Assembly (NCBI GenBank): GCA_964520045.1
Contig: CAZFMJ010000046.1
Coordinates: 1 to 21,983 of the forward strand
Reading direction: 5' to 3'
Source of the DNA: CAZFMJ01 sp964520045
Lineage (GTDB): Bacteria > Elusimicrobiota > Elusimicrobia > Elusimicrobiales > CAZFMJ01
DNA: 21,983 nt
Below are positions 7,235 through 15,070 of this stretch, piece after piece. The position numbers were made by a program, and so were the translations under genes. The stretch's first letter is position 1. Every line of letters begins with the position of its first letter. The notes beneath the pieces are model-generated. The model made no database searches, had not been told where the DNA came from, and worked only from the letters and a program-made list of their open reading frames with translations.

Positions 7235-8563
7235 TTACCACCGTATTTTGTAATCAGGGTCAAGCAGCCACTTTATAAAATCATCCCAGTAAGAGGCTTC
7301 CGCAAAAGACAGTTCGTCATAGCTGGGATCGTATATCATGGCCGGCATATATACGGCCAATCCGTAAGCGTCCGCAAAACCGTTTTCTTTTCCCGTGGTT
7401 TTATTGGCGGTAATAAGCTCATTCTTCATAAAATTAAGCAATTTTCCGCTTTCCGCATAAAGCGGGCTGTCTTTTGCGGCGGATTTGGCGGCAAGTTCCA
7501 CAAAATGATAAAGATCTTTAGATTCTCTTTCGCGCCACGGCTTGCTGTTCGGAAATCCAAAGGCAAGTTCGGCCGCCGCTTTTATTTTTTGGCTGTTTCC
7601 GGATGAATAAGCTTCTTTTATCCAGGCGTTGAGTTTCCGGATAAAATCCGGCAATGCGGATGTCTGCACGGCTGAGAACGCGGAGCCCTTTGCATAAAGG
7701 GTTTCGGGCGGGAATGCGCTGTAATAAGCGTAAAAAGTTTTAATCAGATTTCCGGCTGTTTCCTTTGTGGATTTTTTAGACAGCGAGTTAATTGCGTTTA
7801 GAAGCCCGGTATAATGAAATCCGTTCGAGGGCATGAGTTCTTCCGAGGCTGTTATGAAATCGGCGTAATCCTTCAATTCATAAGCTACTTCCGCCGTCTG
7901 CATGAGGCAGGCGTCAAAGACGAGTATGTCTATTTTTGCGCCTATAGCGGATAGCGCCGTCCGCAGCTGGCTGTTGCGTATAAAATTGCGGGTGTAGTAG
8001 TCATAGGATGTTCCGAGTTCGGCTCCGGAGTTGTCATTGCCCCCGTAGTCTATTCTGCCGGTGCCGTGGCCCGAGATTATAAGCATATAACGCTTTGCCG
8101 GAAATCCGGAAATAGTTTCTTTTGCAAAATCCCTTAGCTGTTTCCAGCTTCCGGTGTCGGAATACCGGACTGTTTGCCGCGATATTTTTCCGTTTTGTAT
8201 CGCAATGCGCGCGGAGTTTCCCGTTTCTTTTTTTGAACCGTATTCCGTTACAATATTTATATTGTCCGAATATTTTTGCGCGCCGTATATCTCTTTGATG
8301 TCCTGCCTCAGATAGGGCGAAAGGTCGTTTCTGCCGCTTATGAATATCATTACGGTCCAGTCTTTCTGCTGTCCGCCGGCTTCTTTTGAAATACCCGCTT
8401 TTGCGTCAAGGACCGGAGGGGGCGCGGGAAGGGATTGCGCGGAAGAGCCTATCGTATTGATAATTCCCGCCGTGGTTTTGTCTCGGGGCGCGTCAAAAGA
8501 TATTTCCTGAGAAAATGCGCCCGAGACGGTGAAAAGAATAAGAGTAAATAACAAGGAGTTCAT
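7235..8563 (-). CDS. Secreted C11 (clostripain-like) cysteine peptidase
   Basis: A 442-residue protein with a signal peptide (MNSLLFTLILFTVSGAFS). The C11 family catalytic pair is visible: His166 in LIISGHGTG and Cys219 in ILVFDACLM, with the usual downstream segment FITASEELMPSNGFHY. C11 enzymes cleave after Arg or Lys and often self-activate. The ATG at 8563 has GGGGA six bases upstream; the in-frame TTG at 8575 overlaps that site. It heads a tight group with the HExxH peptidase and a small secreted protein. Confidence 0.88.
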   Translation of the reverse strand: MNSLLFTLILFTVSGAFSQEISFDAPRDKTTAGIINTIGSSAQSLPAPPPVLDAKAGISKEAGGQQKDWTVMIFISGRNDLSPYLRQDIKEIYGAQKYSDNINIVTEYGSKKETGNSARIAIQNGKISRQTVRYSDTGSWKQLRDFAKETISGFPAKRYMLIISGHGTGRIDYGGNDNSGAELGTSYDYYTRNFIRNSQLRTALSAIGAKIDILVFDACLMQTAEVAYELKDYADFITASEELMPSNGFHYTGLLNAINSLSKKSTKETAGNLIKTFYAYYSAFPPETLYAKGSAFSAVQTSALPDFIRKLNAWIKEAYSSGNSQKIKAAAELAFGFPNSKPWRERESKDLYHFVELAAKSAAKDSPLYAESGKLLNFMKNELITANKTTGKENGFADAYGLAVYMPAMIYDPSYDELSFAEASYWDDFIKWLLDPDYKIRW

Positions 8564-8653
8564 ATGATTCCCCAATATAAGTCTAAGGCATGGATTTCAT
8601 TCAAGCATGGGTAAATCGGCCTATTGCCGGATAGGTCTTTAGGGCGGCGAGGG

Positions 8654-9787
8654 TTATTCAGATTTGTAGGATTTTTTTCCGGAAGCGAGCCATGTAAGGT
8701 AGGAGTGCATGAATTGGTCAAGGTCTCCGTCCATTACTCCCTGCACGTCGGAGGTTTCAAGGCCCGTGCGCATGTCTTTTACCATTTGGTAAGGCATGAA
8801 CACATATGACCGTATCTGGTGTCCCCATGCTATGTCGCCTTTCTCGTCGTAGTGGCGTTCGAGCTCTCCGCGTTTTTTGTCCATCTCTATTTCATAGAGC
8901 CTGGCTTTGAGCATCTTCATGGCGGTCATGCGGTTTTGGTGCTGGGAACGTTCTATCTGGCACTGCACTACGATGCCGGTCGGAATATGTTTGATGCGTA
9001 TCGCGGTTTCAACTTTATTGACATTTTGTCCGCCCGCCCCTCCCGAGCGGAAGGTGTCTGTTTCAAGGTCTTTGTCTTCCACTTTTATGTCTATTTCTTC
9101 TTCTATGTCGGGCAGGACGTCGCAGGACGCGAAGGAGGTATGCCTGCGTTTATTCGCGTCAAAAGGGGATATCCTTACCAGCCTGTGCACGCCTATCTCG
9201 CTTTTAAGATAGCCGTAGGCGTATCTTCCTTCCACAAAGACCGTGATATTTCTTATTCCCGCTTCCTCTCCCGGCAGTATGTCCGTGGTAGAGAAGGCGA
9301 AGCCGTGTTTATCCGCCCATCTGTTGAACATCCTGAGAAGCATTTGCGCCCAGTCGCAGGCTTCGGTTCCGCCTGCCCCCGCATGCACGCTTAATATGGC
9401 GTTGTTTTTGTCAAGCTCTCCTGAAAGCTTTAGTTCAAAATCAATGTCCTTAAGCTTGGCTTCCAAATCCGAGATCTTGGCGTCTATTTCCTCAAGTTCG
9501 TTCGAGTCTCCCGCGTCTTTGGCAAGCTCATAGTGCGTTTTCGCGTCTTCAAGTCCGGCCTGAGCCTGTTCCCAGCGCTCTATATCCCTTTTCAGGTCGC
9601 TTAACTCTTTCAGCTGGCTTTGCGCCGAATTCGTGTCCGCCCAGAAATCCGAAGCCGACGCTTTTGTCTCTTTCTGCCGGATGAGCTCTTTCTTTTTATC
9701 AACTCCAAGAAGCGCGGTTATTCCGGTTAATGTTTTTTCCAGCTCCGCGATTTTATTCGCTATATCTTTGAATTCAATATGTTTCAT
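8654..9787 (-). CDS. prfB: Peptide chain release factor 2
   Basis: A 377-residue class I release factor. The SPF tripeptide (residues 207-209, in VRISPFDANKRRHTSF) recognises UGA/UAA stops and marks RF2 rather than RF1. The GGQ motif (252-254, in RSGGAGGQNVNKVETA) catalyses peptide release. The N-terminal coiled-coil domain is intact. The reading frame is continuous: the programmed +1 frameshift with in-frame UGA near codon 26, common in this gene, is absent. The Shine-Dalgarno is weak (GGGCGGG). Confidence 0.95.
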   Translation of the reverse strand: MKHIEFKDIANKIAELEKTLTGITALLGVDKKKELIRQKETKASASDFWADTNSAQSQLKELSDLKRDIERWEQAQAGLEDAKTHYELAKDAGDSNELEEIDAKISDLEAKLKDIDFELKLSGELDKNNAILSVHAGAGGTEACDWAQMLLRMFNRWADKHGFAFSTTDILPGEEAGIRNITVFVEGRYAYGYLKSEIGVHRLVRISPFDANKRRHTSFASCDVLPDIEEEIDIKVEDKDLETDTFRSGGAGGQNVNKVETAIRIKHIPTGIVVQCQIERSQHQNRMTAMKMLKARLYEIEMDKKRGELERHYDEKGDIAWGHQIRSYVFMPYQMVKDMRTGLETSDVQGVMDGDLDQFMHSYLTWLASGKKSYKSE

Positions 9788-9892
9788 ATGAAGCCCGCCC
9801 AGCCGTCCAGCTTGCGGGTAATCTTCCGCATAATAAGGGTTATGAGATTAGGAGAATGCAGGAGAAATACTAAAAATAATTTATTTTCCGTC

Positions 9893-9934
9893 TTTCATTT
9901 ACCTTCTACCATCTCCCGTTTACCGTCTTCCATC
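9893..9934. repeat. Two tandem copies of a 21-bp repeat over the end of the deacetylase gene
   Basis: On the minus strand GATGGAAGACGGTAAACGGGA (written in 21-bp units; 9934-9914) is followed by a second unit starting GATGGTAGAAGGTAAATG (9913-9893), 15 of 21 positions alike. The first copy encodes the last residues of the deacetylase and its stop lies in the second copy. Confidence 0.5.
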
Positions 9935-10844
9935 CCCTCATATTATATAACTTATGCAGGGATTTGAATGTCTGGGCGTGGATCCTTATCGTGTCGCCCG
10001 GATTGAGCGCATATCCTCCGGCCAGGACTACGGCTATGGGAATGGAGCGTTTTCGGCATTCGGAAAAAACCGTTTCGTCGCGTTTTTTTAATTCGTCAAA
10101 AGTTAATTTAAGCCCTCCCAGCAAATCGTGTTCATAGCAGTCGGCTCCCGCCGCGTAAACCGCAAGCCCGGGCTTATGCGCGTTAAGTATTTCCGGCAGG
10201 TGTTTTAGGAGAAGAGCAAGATATTCTCCTCCGCCTGTTCCCTTTTTAAGCTCAATATCAAGAGAGCTTTTTTCTTTTTTCTCCGGATAAATGTCTTTCT
10301 GATGCATTGAAAAAGTGAATACTTCATGCGAGTTTCTGAAAATCGACGCGGTGCCGTTTCCCTGATGCGCGTCTAAATCAATTACAACGGCGCGCTTTAT
10401 CCCGCCGGTTTTCTGCTGTTTGCGTATTCCTATCGCTATGTCATTGAGCAGGCAAAAACCTTCTCCATGGCCGGCGAAGGCATGATGCGCGCCTCCTCCC
10501 GCATGAAAACAGGCTCCGTATTTAAGGGCTGTTTCACATGCTTTTATCGTGCCTCCCGCAGCCAGAAGATGCGCCTCCATTATTTTTTTTGAACACGGGA
10601 TCTGCGACCTTGAGATATCCTCCGGAGTCAATCGGCGGTTTATTATTTTATCGGCCCACTGCGCGGTATGGACAAGCAGTAGGTCGTTTATGGAAGGCAA
10701 AGAAGGCTCTAATATATCCTTTTCCTTTATAATGCCTTCTTTTACAAGCATTCGCGCTGTTTTAAAGAATTTATCGGAATGGAAAACATGGTTCCCTAGC
10801 TTTACGGTGTATTTCCGGCTTGTTATGATGCGCAGGTTTTTCAT
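9906..10844 (-). CDS. Histone deacetylase-like amidohydrolase (AcuC/class II HDAC family)
   Basis: A 312-residue deacetylase of the arginase/HDAC fold. Family motifs in order: GGGAHHA with catalytic His120-His121, GEGFCLLNDIA, VIDLDAHQGNGTA with zinc ligands D158 and H160, GTGGGEY, AGADCYEHD with the third zinc ligand D235, and LAGGYA with the transition-state tyrosine. Bacterial members remove acetyl groups from lysines, polyamines or small amides; the substrate cannot be told here. AGGA lies just before the ATG. The C-terminal nine residues, GWKTVNGRW, come from a short tandem DNA repeat. Confidence 0.93.
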   Translation of the reverse strand: MKNLRIITSRKYTVKLGNHVFHSDKFFKTARMLVKEGIIKEKDILEPSLPSINDLLLVHTAQWADKIINRRLTPEDISRSQIPCSKKIMEAHLLAAGGTIKACETALKYGACFHAGGGAHHAFAGHGEGFCLLNDIAIGIRKQQKTGGIKRAVVIDLDAHQGNGTASIFRNSHEVFTFSMHQKDIYPEKKEKSSLDIELKKGTGGGEYLALLLKHLPEILNAHKPGLAVYAAGADCYEHDLLGGLKLTFDELKKRDETVFSECRKRSIPIAVVLAGGYALNPGDTIRIHAQTFKSLHKLYNMRGWKTVNGRW

Positions 10845-10861
10845 ATTTCCTGATTTCAGGC

Positions 10862-10898
10862 AAAAAAAACACCCGGTTGCCGTCCCGGGTGTTTTTTT
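10862..10898 (-). terminator. Bidirectional intrinsic terminator
   Basis: CACCCGG (10870-10876) pairs with CCGGGTG (10885-10891), flanked by an A8 run on the left and a T7 run on the right. On the minus strand it directly follows the chagasin-like gene stop and separates it from the deacetylase gene. Confidence 0.88.
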
Positions 10899-10908
10899 GA
10901 AAGTATTG

Positions 10909-11625
10909 TCAGTGCGCCAGAATGGTCATGCTGAAAATGTTGCGTTCGTCAAAAGGGCCGTCTCCGCAGAAATTCAACGCTTTGACCGCGAACTGCGTGT
11001 TTCCGGGCGCGATGGTTTCAAAGTTGTATATAAGGCGCACTCCGCCGTTTTCCGCGTAATGCGAAGTCAGCCGCAGGACCTTTTCGTCAAATGACGGATA
11101 TATGCTGTTCGCCCACAGATCTTTGCCCACCCAAAGCGTAAGTTTCTGGCCTACGGGAAAATCTCTTACCGTTCCGTTGTCGGCCGGAGTAAGAGCGATC
11201 GGCGCTTCGGGCTGGGGAGGGACGGGCGCCGGCGGAACCGGTTCGCATTGAACGTTTATCCGCACTTTGTAAACCGTGCGCACATTGCCTGTCATGGCGT
11301 CCGGAAAAAAATCAGGCTCAAGGGCGGCGAGTTCGGTCTCTCCGCAGCGCATGACCCTGAAATTATAAACCATCACGCTGTATGTCGTGAGGTCGCGGTA
11401 GCGGGACGTAGGCTTGAGCATATCTTCATCTGTGGACGGATAAGAGCCTGAAGTGCTGCATGTCCTTCCCATTTCAAAAGCGATGGTTTGGCCAAGCCCT
11501 ACGGTAACTGTTTTGCCGTCAAAGCTTTCGTTTATTACCACGGGAACATCGGGGTTTGGAATTTCCGCAAATGACGCCGGCGCGCCTATCGCGCATAAAA
11601 TAATCCATATCGTTAGTTGTTTCAT
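10909..11625 (-). CDS. Secreted protein with two chagasin-like repeats
   Basis: A 238-residue exported protein: signal peptide (MKQLTIWIILCAIGAPASFA), then two homologous domains of about 90 residues joined by a proline-rich linker (PVPPAPVPPQPEAP). The repeats align at VGLGQTIAFEMGR / FPVGQKLTLWVGK, SYPSTDEDMLKPTS / IYPSFDEKVLRLTS and VYNFRVMRCGETELAAL / IYNFETIAPGNTQFAVKAL. This VGQ...hydrophobic strand, then G-T-x-x-F-x-A layout resembles the chagasin/I42 cysteine-peptidase-inhibitor fold; I did not see the exact NPTTGY loop, so an inhibitor role is only possible. GGAGG eight bases before the ATG. Confidence 0.72.
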   Translation of the reverse strand: MKQLTIWIILCAIGAPASFAEIPNPDVPVVINESFDGKTVTVGLGQTIAFEMGRTCSTSGSYPSTDEDMLKPTSRYRDLTTYSVMVYNFRVMRCGETELAALEPDFFPDAMTGNVRTVYKVRINVQCEPVPPAPVPPQPEAPIALTPADNGTVRDFPVGQKLTLWVGKDLWANSIYPSFDEKVLRLTSHYAENGGVRLIYNFETIAPGNTQFAVKALNFCGDGPFDERNIFSMTILAH

Positions 11626-11655
11626 TTAACTGCCTCCATTACCTGAAAGTTTCAG

Positions 11656-11803
11656 TTGCCCCCCACCCTCCTCCTACGCCTCGCCAATGGCGGGCTACGG
11701 AGAGACAGGCATCCCCCCCCCGCAGACTGCGCGGGACTGCGAGTCATGGAACTTTTCAATAGACTCGTCTGCCCCTCGAGGGGGGAGGATAAAGGAGGGG
11801 GTG
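11656..11803. repeat. Palindromic intergenic element of about 150 bp
   Basis: C-rich CCCCCCACCCTCCTCC at the left and GGAGGATAAAGGAGGGGGTG at the right form imperfect inverted ends. Inside are CGCCA-A-TGGCG with flanking CTACG/CTACGG arms, CGAGTC...GACTCG, and CCCCTCGAGGGG. The 350-bp gap 11626-11975 otherwise holds only the methyltransferase promoter region. The layout resembles dispersed REP/MITE-like sequence. Confidence 0.45.
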
Positions 11804-11963
11804 AATATAAGAAATCTGTATTCCCATAACGACAGCAGCTTACATAGGTGCAGCTTTCGGGTTATTGTCTTATATTTTAATTTAAATGCGCCGGTTTTAA
11901 TAGAGTCTTTGGTCCTAAGCCGGATATGGGCCTTAAGTCCCTCCTTTAACTTTGCCTTTTTAT

Positions 11964-11969
11964 TATAAT
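11964..11969 (+). promoter_or_regulatory. -10 box six bases before the methyltransferase ATG
   Basis: A perfect TATAAT ends six bases before the ATG at 11976, placing the expected transcription start at or next to the A of the start codon. No convincing -35 box and no Shine-Dalgarno are present. Confidence 0.5.
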
Positions 11970-11975
11970 TGAGAA

Positions 11976-12659
11976 ATGCCAGACTACGGCAGGACGATCC
12001 GATACTGGGACAATGTTTTTGCCGAAGGTAAGGCAAAAATAAAAGAACCGCTATATCCGGAGGAAGTTGAAGAGGGGCTTTTGTGGCTGTGCGCCGGGGC
12101 GGAAAGCGCGGTGGATTTCGGATGCGACAGCGGAAGGGCGCTGTTCCGCTGTCTGGAGAGAGGGGGGAAAAGCGGCGTCGGCATAGATATCTCCCGCAAC
12201 GCCGTTTCTCTGGCTGAAAACGCCGCAAAAGACAACGGCTTGGCGGACAGATGCGAATTTATCCATGGAGATGTTTCTGTCTTAAAATCCCTGCCGGCCT
12301 GCGCTTTTGACGGCGCGCTTTTTCTGAATGTAATCGACAACATGCCGCCTGATGACGCCCGCCGCGCGCTGACTGAAATAAAACGGCTGGTAAAGCCGGA
12401 AGGCAGAATACTGCTGAAAATTAACGATCATTACGATCCTTCGTATCTTGTCAAGAGCAGGGGATACAGATTAATCTCAAGCGGTAATTTTTATCAGAAA
12501 CCGGCCGGGCTCTATTTGTGGAATCTGAGCGATGATGAAGTCCGCGGACTGTTGGAGCCGGAACTTGAGATTAAGCGGTTTGTCCGAGTAAAGTTTGACG
12601 AACGGGAAATTGTGAACAGATTTTACCGCCTTCGCAGAAATCATTTCTCAACGAAATAA
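11976..12659 (+). CDS. Class I SAM-dependent methyltransferase
   Basis: A 227-residue protein with the Rossmann methyltransferase pattern: motif I VDFGCDSGRALF (about residues 46-57), acidic end of strand 2 at GVGIDIS, then GDVSVL, FDGALFLNVIDNMPPDDAR and LVKPEGRILLKIND. The N-terminal YWDNVFAEG is common in this group. The substrate is not predictable. The start follows a TATAAT by six bases with no Shine-Dalgarno, so the mRNA may be leaderless. Confidence 0.87.
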   Translation: MPDYGRTIRYWDNVFAEGKAKIKEPLYPEEVEEGLLWLCAGAESAVDFGCDSGRALFRCLERGGKSGVGIDISRNAVSLAENAAKDNGLADRCEFIHGDVSVLKSLPACAFDGALFLNVIDNMPPDDARRALTEIKRLVKPEGRILLKINDHYDPSYLVKSRGYRLISSGNFYQKPAGLYLWNLSDDEVRGLLEPELEIKRFVRVKFDEREIVNRFYRLRRNHFSTK

Positions 12660-12686
12660 AATGGGCGGAAATTGACCTTGAAAAAA

Positions 12687-12715
12687 TTGCAGTTTCGGCG
12701 GTAAAATATTATACT
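12687..12715 (+). promoter_or_regulatory. Sigma-70-type promoter for the MarC-family gene
   Basis: TTGCAG (12687-12692), a 17-bp spacer and TATACT (12710-12715). The ATG follows 13 bases after the -10 box and lacks a Shine-Dalgarno, giving a leader of only a few bases. Confidence 0.6.
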
Positions 12716-12728
12716 TTTAAAAACCGAT

Positions 12729-13358
12729 ATGGGAATTCTTGAATATGCTTTGATGACGGCCGGCAGTCTGCTTTCAATCATAAATCCGCTGGCTGCGGTG
12801 CCCGCTTTTCTCGCGATGACGCCGAACGATACGGTAAAAGAGAGACTGCGCATGGCGCGCACTGCGTGTTTAACCTGCGCATTTGTGCTTATCGCGTTTT
12901 CCAGCGTGGGAACTCATTTATTTAAACTTTTCGGCATAACCCTGCCGTCATTTCAGATGGCGGGCGGGCTGATACTGCTTCTTATCGCTCTTGATAATCT
13001 TCGGGCAAAACGTTCGGCTGTGCACGAGACGGAAGAGGAAAGGGCCGAGGGAACCTCAAAGCAGGACGTATCGATAACCCCGCTTGCCATACCGATGCTT
13101 TCAGGGCCGGGCGCGATAACAACGGCGATATTGCTTGAGTCAAAGGCATCCGGCCTTCCGCATTATCTGATCCTCTATACAATGTTTATCGCAGTTTCTG
13201 CGGTATGCTATCTGGTGTTTCATATTGCGGTAAAACGCGCCGACCGCATAAGCCCCATAGCCATGAATATCGTTACCAGAATTATGGGGCTGATACTCGC
13301 GGCCACGGCGATGGAATTTATCCTGAGCGCGGCCAAAACGGCATTCGGCGTCCATTAA
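12729..13358 (+). CDS. MarC family integral membrane protein
   Basis: A 209-residue polytopic membrane protein with about six hydrophobic spans. Family signatures are SIINPLAAVPAFLAMTP near the N-terminus, GGLILLLIALDNLRA in the middle and ITPLAIPMLSGPGAITTAI after the acidic loop. It matches the MarC/UPF0056 family, whose function is not settled. It ends 30 bases before the next gene. Confidence 0.93.
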   Translation: MGILEYALMTAGSLLSIINPLAAVPAFLAMTPNDTVKERLRMARTACLTCAFVLIAFSSVGTHLFKLFGITLPSFQMAGGLILLLIALDNLRAKRSAVHETEEERAEGTSKQDVSITPLAIPMLSGPGAITTAILLESKASGLPHYLILYTMFIAVSAVCYLVFHIAVKRADRISPIAMNIVTRIMGLILAATAMEFILSAAKTAFGVH

Positions 13359-13388
13359 TCCTGATTCCGTAGTTTCACAATTTCAAAA

Positions 13389-13829
13389 ATGAAACATTTA
13401 TCGCGTAAGCCCGCGGTTTATCTGCTAGACGGATCAAATATGGTCAGAAGCAGTCTGCTGGCTTTTTTGGAAGATGAAGACCGCGCCGCCCAAGATTTTG
13501 TCGTTTGGCTTTGCGATGACGTCTTAAAAACCTCCGCGTTTAAGTCCTCCTTTTTCAGGGTGTTTTTTGACGGCTCATACCGCAGTATGGGAAGGCATGT
13601 TTCGGCGCGGTTCGCGCTTTATTTTTCTGAAGGCGAAAAAGCCGACAAACTGCTTCTGGAGCAGGCGGTATATCTTAAGTCGGAGAATATAAGGACTATT
13701 CTGGTTACTTCAGATAGGAGGCTTCTGGATCAGGCCAAAGAAGAGGGGATTAAATGCATGTGGTGCGACGAGTTTTTGTCTATTTGCAGGGCCGCCCATC
13801 GGAATGACGCCGGCGAAAAGGCGGTTTAG
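13389..13829 (+). CDS. YacP-like NYN-domain protein (putative RNase)
   Basis: A 146-residue protein. AVYLLDGSNMVRSSL near residue 9 has the Asp/Asn start of the NYN/PIN-like fold; RVFFDGSYRSM, the acidic EGEKADKLLLEQAV and ILVTSDRRLLDQAKEEG follow in the YacP order. The conserved aspartates would bind metal for RNA cleavage. YacP-type proteins include the ribosome-associated RNase Rae1. No Shine-Dalgarno is evident, so it may be coupled to the MarC gene 30 bases upstream. Confidence 0.7.
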   Translation: MKHLSRKPAVYLLDGSNMVRSSLLAFLEDEDRAAQDFVVWLCDDVLKTSAFKSSFFRVFFDGSYRSMGRHVSARFALYFSEGEKADKLLLEQAVYLKSENIRTILVTSDRRLLDQAKEEGIKCMWCDEFLSICRAAHRNDAGEKAV

Positions 13830-13900
13830 CACAGCACGGGAAAGTGAATGTATTATTTGGTAAGATTTATATTGAGAAGTAAGCATAAGGAGGTTTTATT

Positions 13901-14809
13901 ATGGGAACGGTAAAGAGAATATTTTTGTTCGCGGCGGTAAATATACTGATACTTATCACCCTTTCGTTTACGCTTAACATTTTGGGCGTAAGACCGTACT
14001 TAAACGCCAACGGCATAGATTACCAAGCCCTGATGGTATTCTGCCTTGTATGGGGCATGGGCGGGGCTTTTATATCGCTCGCTCTTTCCCGCGTAATGGC
14101 CAAGTGGATGATGGGTGTAAAAGTGATAGATGCCGGAGTCTCCGACCCGAACCTTGCATGGCTGGTGGAAACCGCGCATAATCTGGCCAGAGCGGCCAAT
14201 CTTCCCAAAATGCCGGAGGTCGGGTATTATCCCAGTCCCGAAGTGAATGCTTTTGCAACGGGGCCGACTAAAGGCCGCGCTCTTGTGGCCGTGTCCGCGG
14301 GCCTGCTTGAGACGATGGATAAGAGCCAGATAGAAGGGGTCTTGGGGCATGAAATAGCCCATATCTCCAACGGCGATATGGTCACAATGACGCTTTTGCA
14401 GGGCGTGATAAACGCTTTTGTTATGTTTCTGGCCAGAGTGATCGCGTTTTTTATTGTCCGCGGCGATTCAAGAGACAAAGAAGGCAGTCCGATGACGCGC
14501 TGGCTTGTGACCATGGCCCTTGAAATCGTGCTGAGCATTCTGGGAACCGTTCTGGTGGCGTTTTTTTCAAGAAAAAGGGAATTCCGCGCCGACGCGGGGG
14601 GAGCGAAGTTCGCGGGACGGGAGAAAATGATAACGGCGCTGGAAGGGCTCAAAAAGAATGTTCAATATGCCGATCTCACCCGCAATGCGTCCATGGCCAC
14701 GCTTAAAATATCGGGCAGACCCAGAAGCTCTTTTTCGGCGCTGTTCGCCACCCATCCGCCTTTGGATGAGCGCATAGAACGGCTGAAAATGAGCGTCCCG
14801 CAAAATTAA
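13901..14809 (+). CDS. htpX: Membrane zinc protease HtpX
   Basis: A 302-residue M48 peptidase. Two N-terminal membrane spans (about 7-27 and 40-65) precede the active site HEIAH in GVLGHEIAHISNGD, with a second pair of hydrophobic segments after it and the third zinc-ligand Glu in FSRKREFRADAGGAKFAG. NAFATGPTKGRALVAVSAGLL is typical of HtpX. The enzyme degrades misfolded inner-membrane proteins. AAGGAGG is seven bases before the ATG, the strongest ribosome site in this stretch. It is the last chromosomal gene before the island. Confidence 0.96.
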   Translation: MGTVKRIFLFAAVNILILITLSFTLNILGVRPYLNANGIDYQALMVFCLVWGMGGAFISLALSRVMAKWMMGVKVIDAGVSDPNLAWLVETAHNLARAANLPKMPEVGYYPSPEVNAFATGPTKGRALVAVSAGLLETMDKSQIEGVLGHEIAHISNGDMVTMTLLQGVINAFVMFLARVIAFFIVRGDSRDKEGSPMTRWLVTMALEIVLSILGTVLVAFFSRKREFRADAGGAKFAGREKMITALEGLKKNVQYADLTRNASMATLKISGRPRSSFSALFATHPPLDERIERLKMSVPQN

Positions 14810-14839
14810 CGAAGAGAGACGAGTTTTCAGTATTTAAGT

Positions 14840-14905
14840 AAAAGTTGATATAATTCCTATTGAATTGCCGAGGTAGCTCAATGGTAGAGCAACGGTTTTG
14901 TAAAC
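14840..14905 (+). repeat. Left attachment-site repeat with truncated tRNA-Thr
   Basis: These 66 bases are identical to 21811-21876. They hold a TATAAT box and the first 39 nt of tRNA-Thr(TGT), from 14867, and break off inside the anticodon stem after TGTAAAC. The T arm and acceptor 3' strand are missing, so this copy is not a tRNA. It marks the left boundary of an integrated element. Confidence 0.92.
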
Positions 14906-14965
14906 GCTCCTGAATATTTTGTCCCTGATTGTCCGGGTTTGTTCCCCGTCGTAAAATCAAAAAAT

Positions 14966-15070
14966 CACTTTTTAGGAGCTTGCCGGTTTTTGTCCATTTT
15001 GGACACCGGATGGACACCTATATGGACACCAAATTTATTCAGAGGAATGCTTACTCAAGGTATGTCTTGA
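14966..15070 (+). pseudogene. Second integrase C-terminal remnant at the left end
   Basis: In one frame the DNA reads ILDTGWTPIWTPN, matching LLDAGWTPIWTPS of the right-end integrase. 27 bp (15006-15032) are identical to 21756-21782. It ends at TGA 15068-15070, overlapping the tail of the convergent ATPase gene. GCTCCT (14906-14911) and AGGAGC (14974-14979) form a short inverted repeat before it. Confidence 0.55.

Noticed and set aside
8621..8636. Hairpin CCTAT...ATAGG as a terminator after prfB
   Set aside because: Five weak pairs and no T-run on the minus strand; transcription may continue into the peptidase operon.
8819..9394. Plus-strand ORF of 191 aa
   Set aside because: Lies wholly inside prfB on the other strand; prfB has full conserved motifs.
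11695..12228. Minus-strand ORF of 177 aa
   Set aside because: Runs across the palindromic element and the methyltransferase; arginine/proline-rich noise.
14867..14905. Functional tRNA at the left junction
   Set aside because: Only the first 39 nt are present; no T arm or acceptor 3' strand follows.
14703..15017. Minus-strand ORF of 104 aa
   Set aside because: Antisense to the htpX end and the tRNA stub; contains the same tRNA-derived RCSTIELPRQF string.
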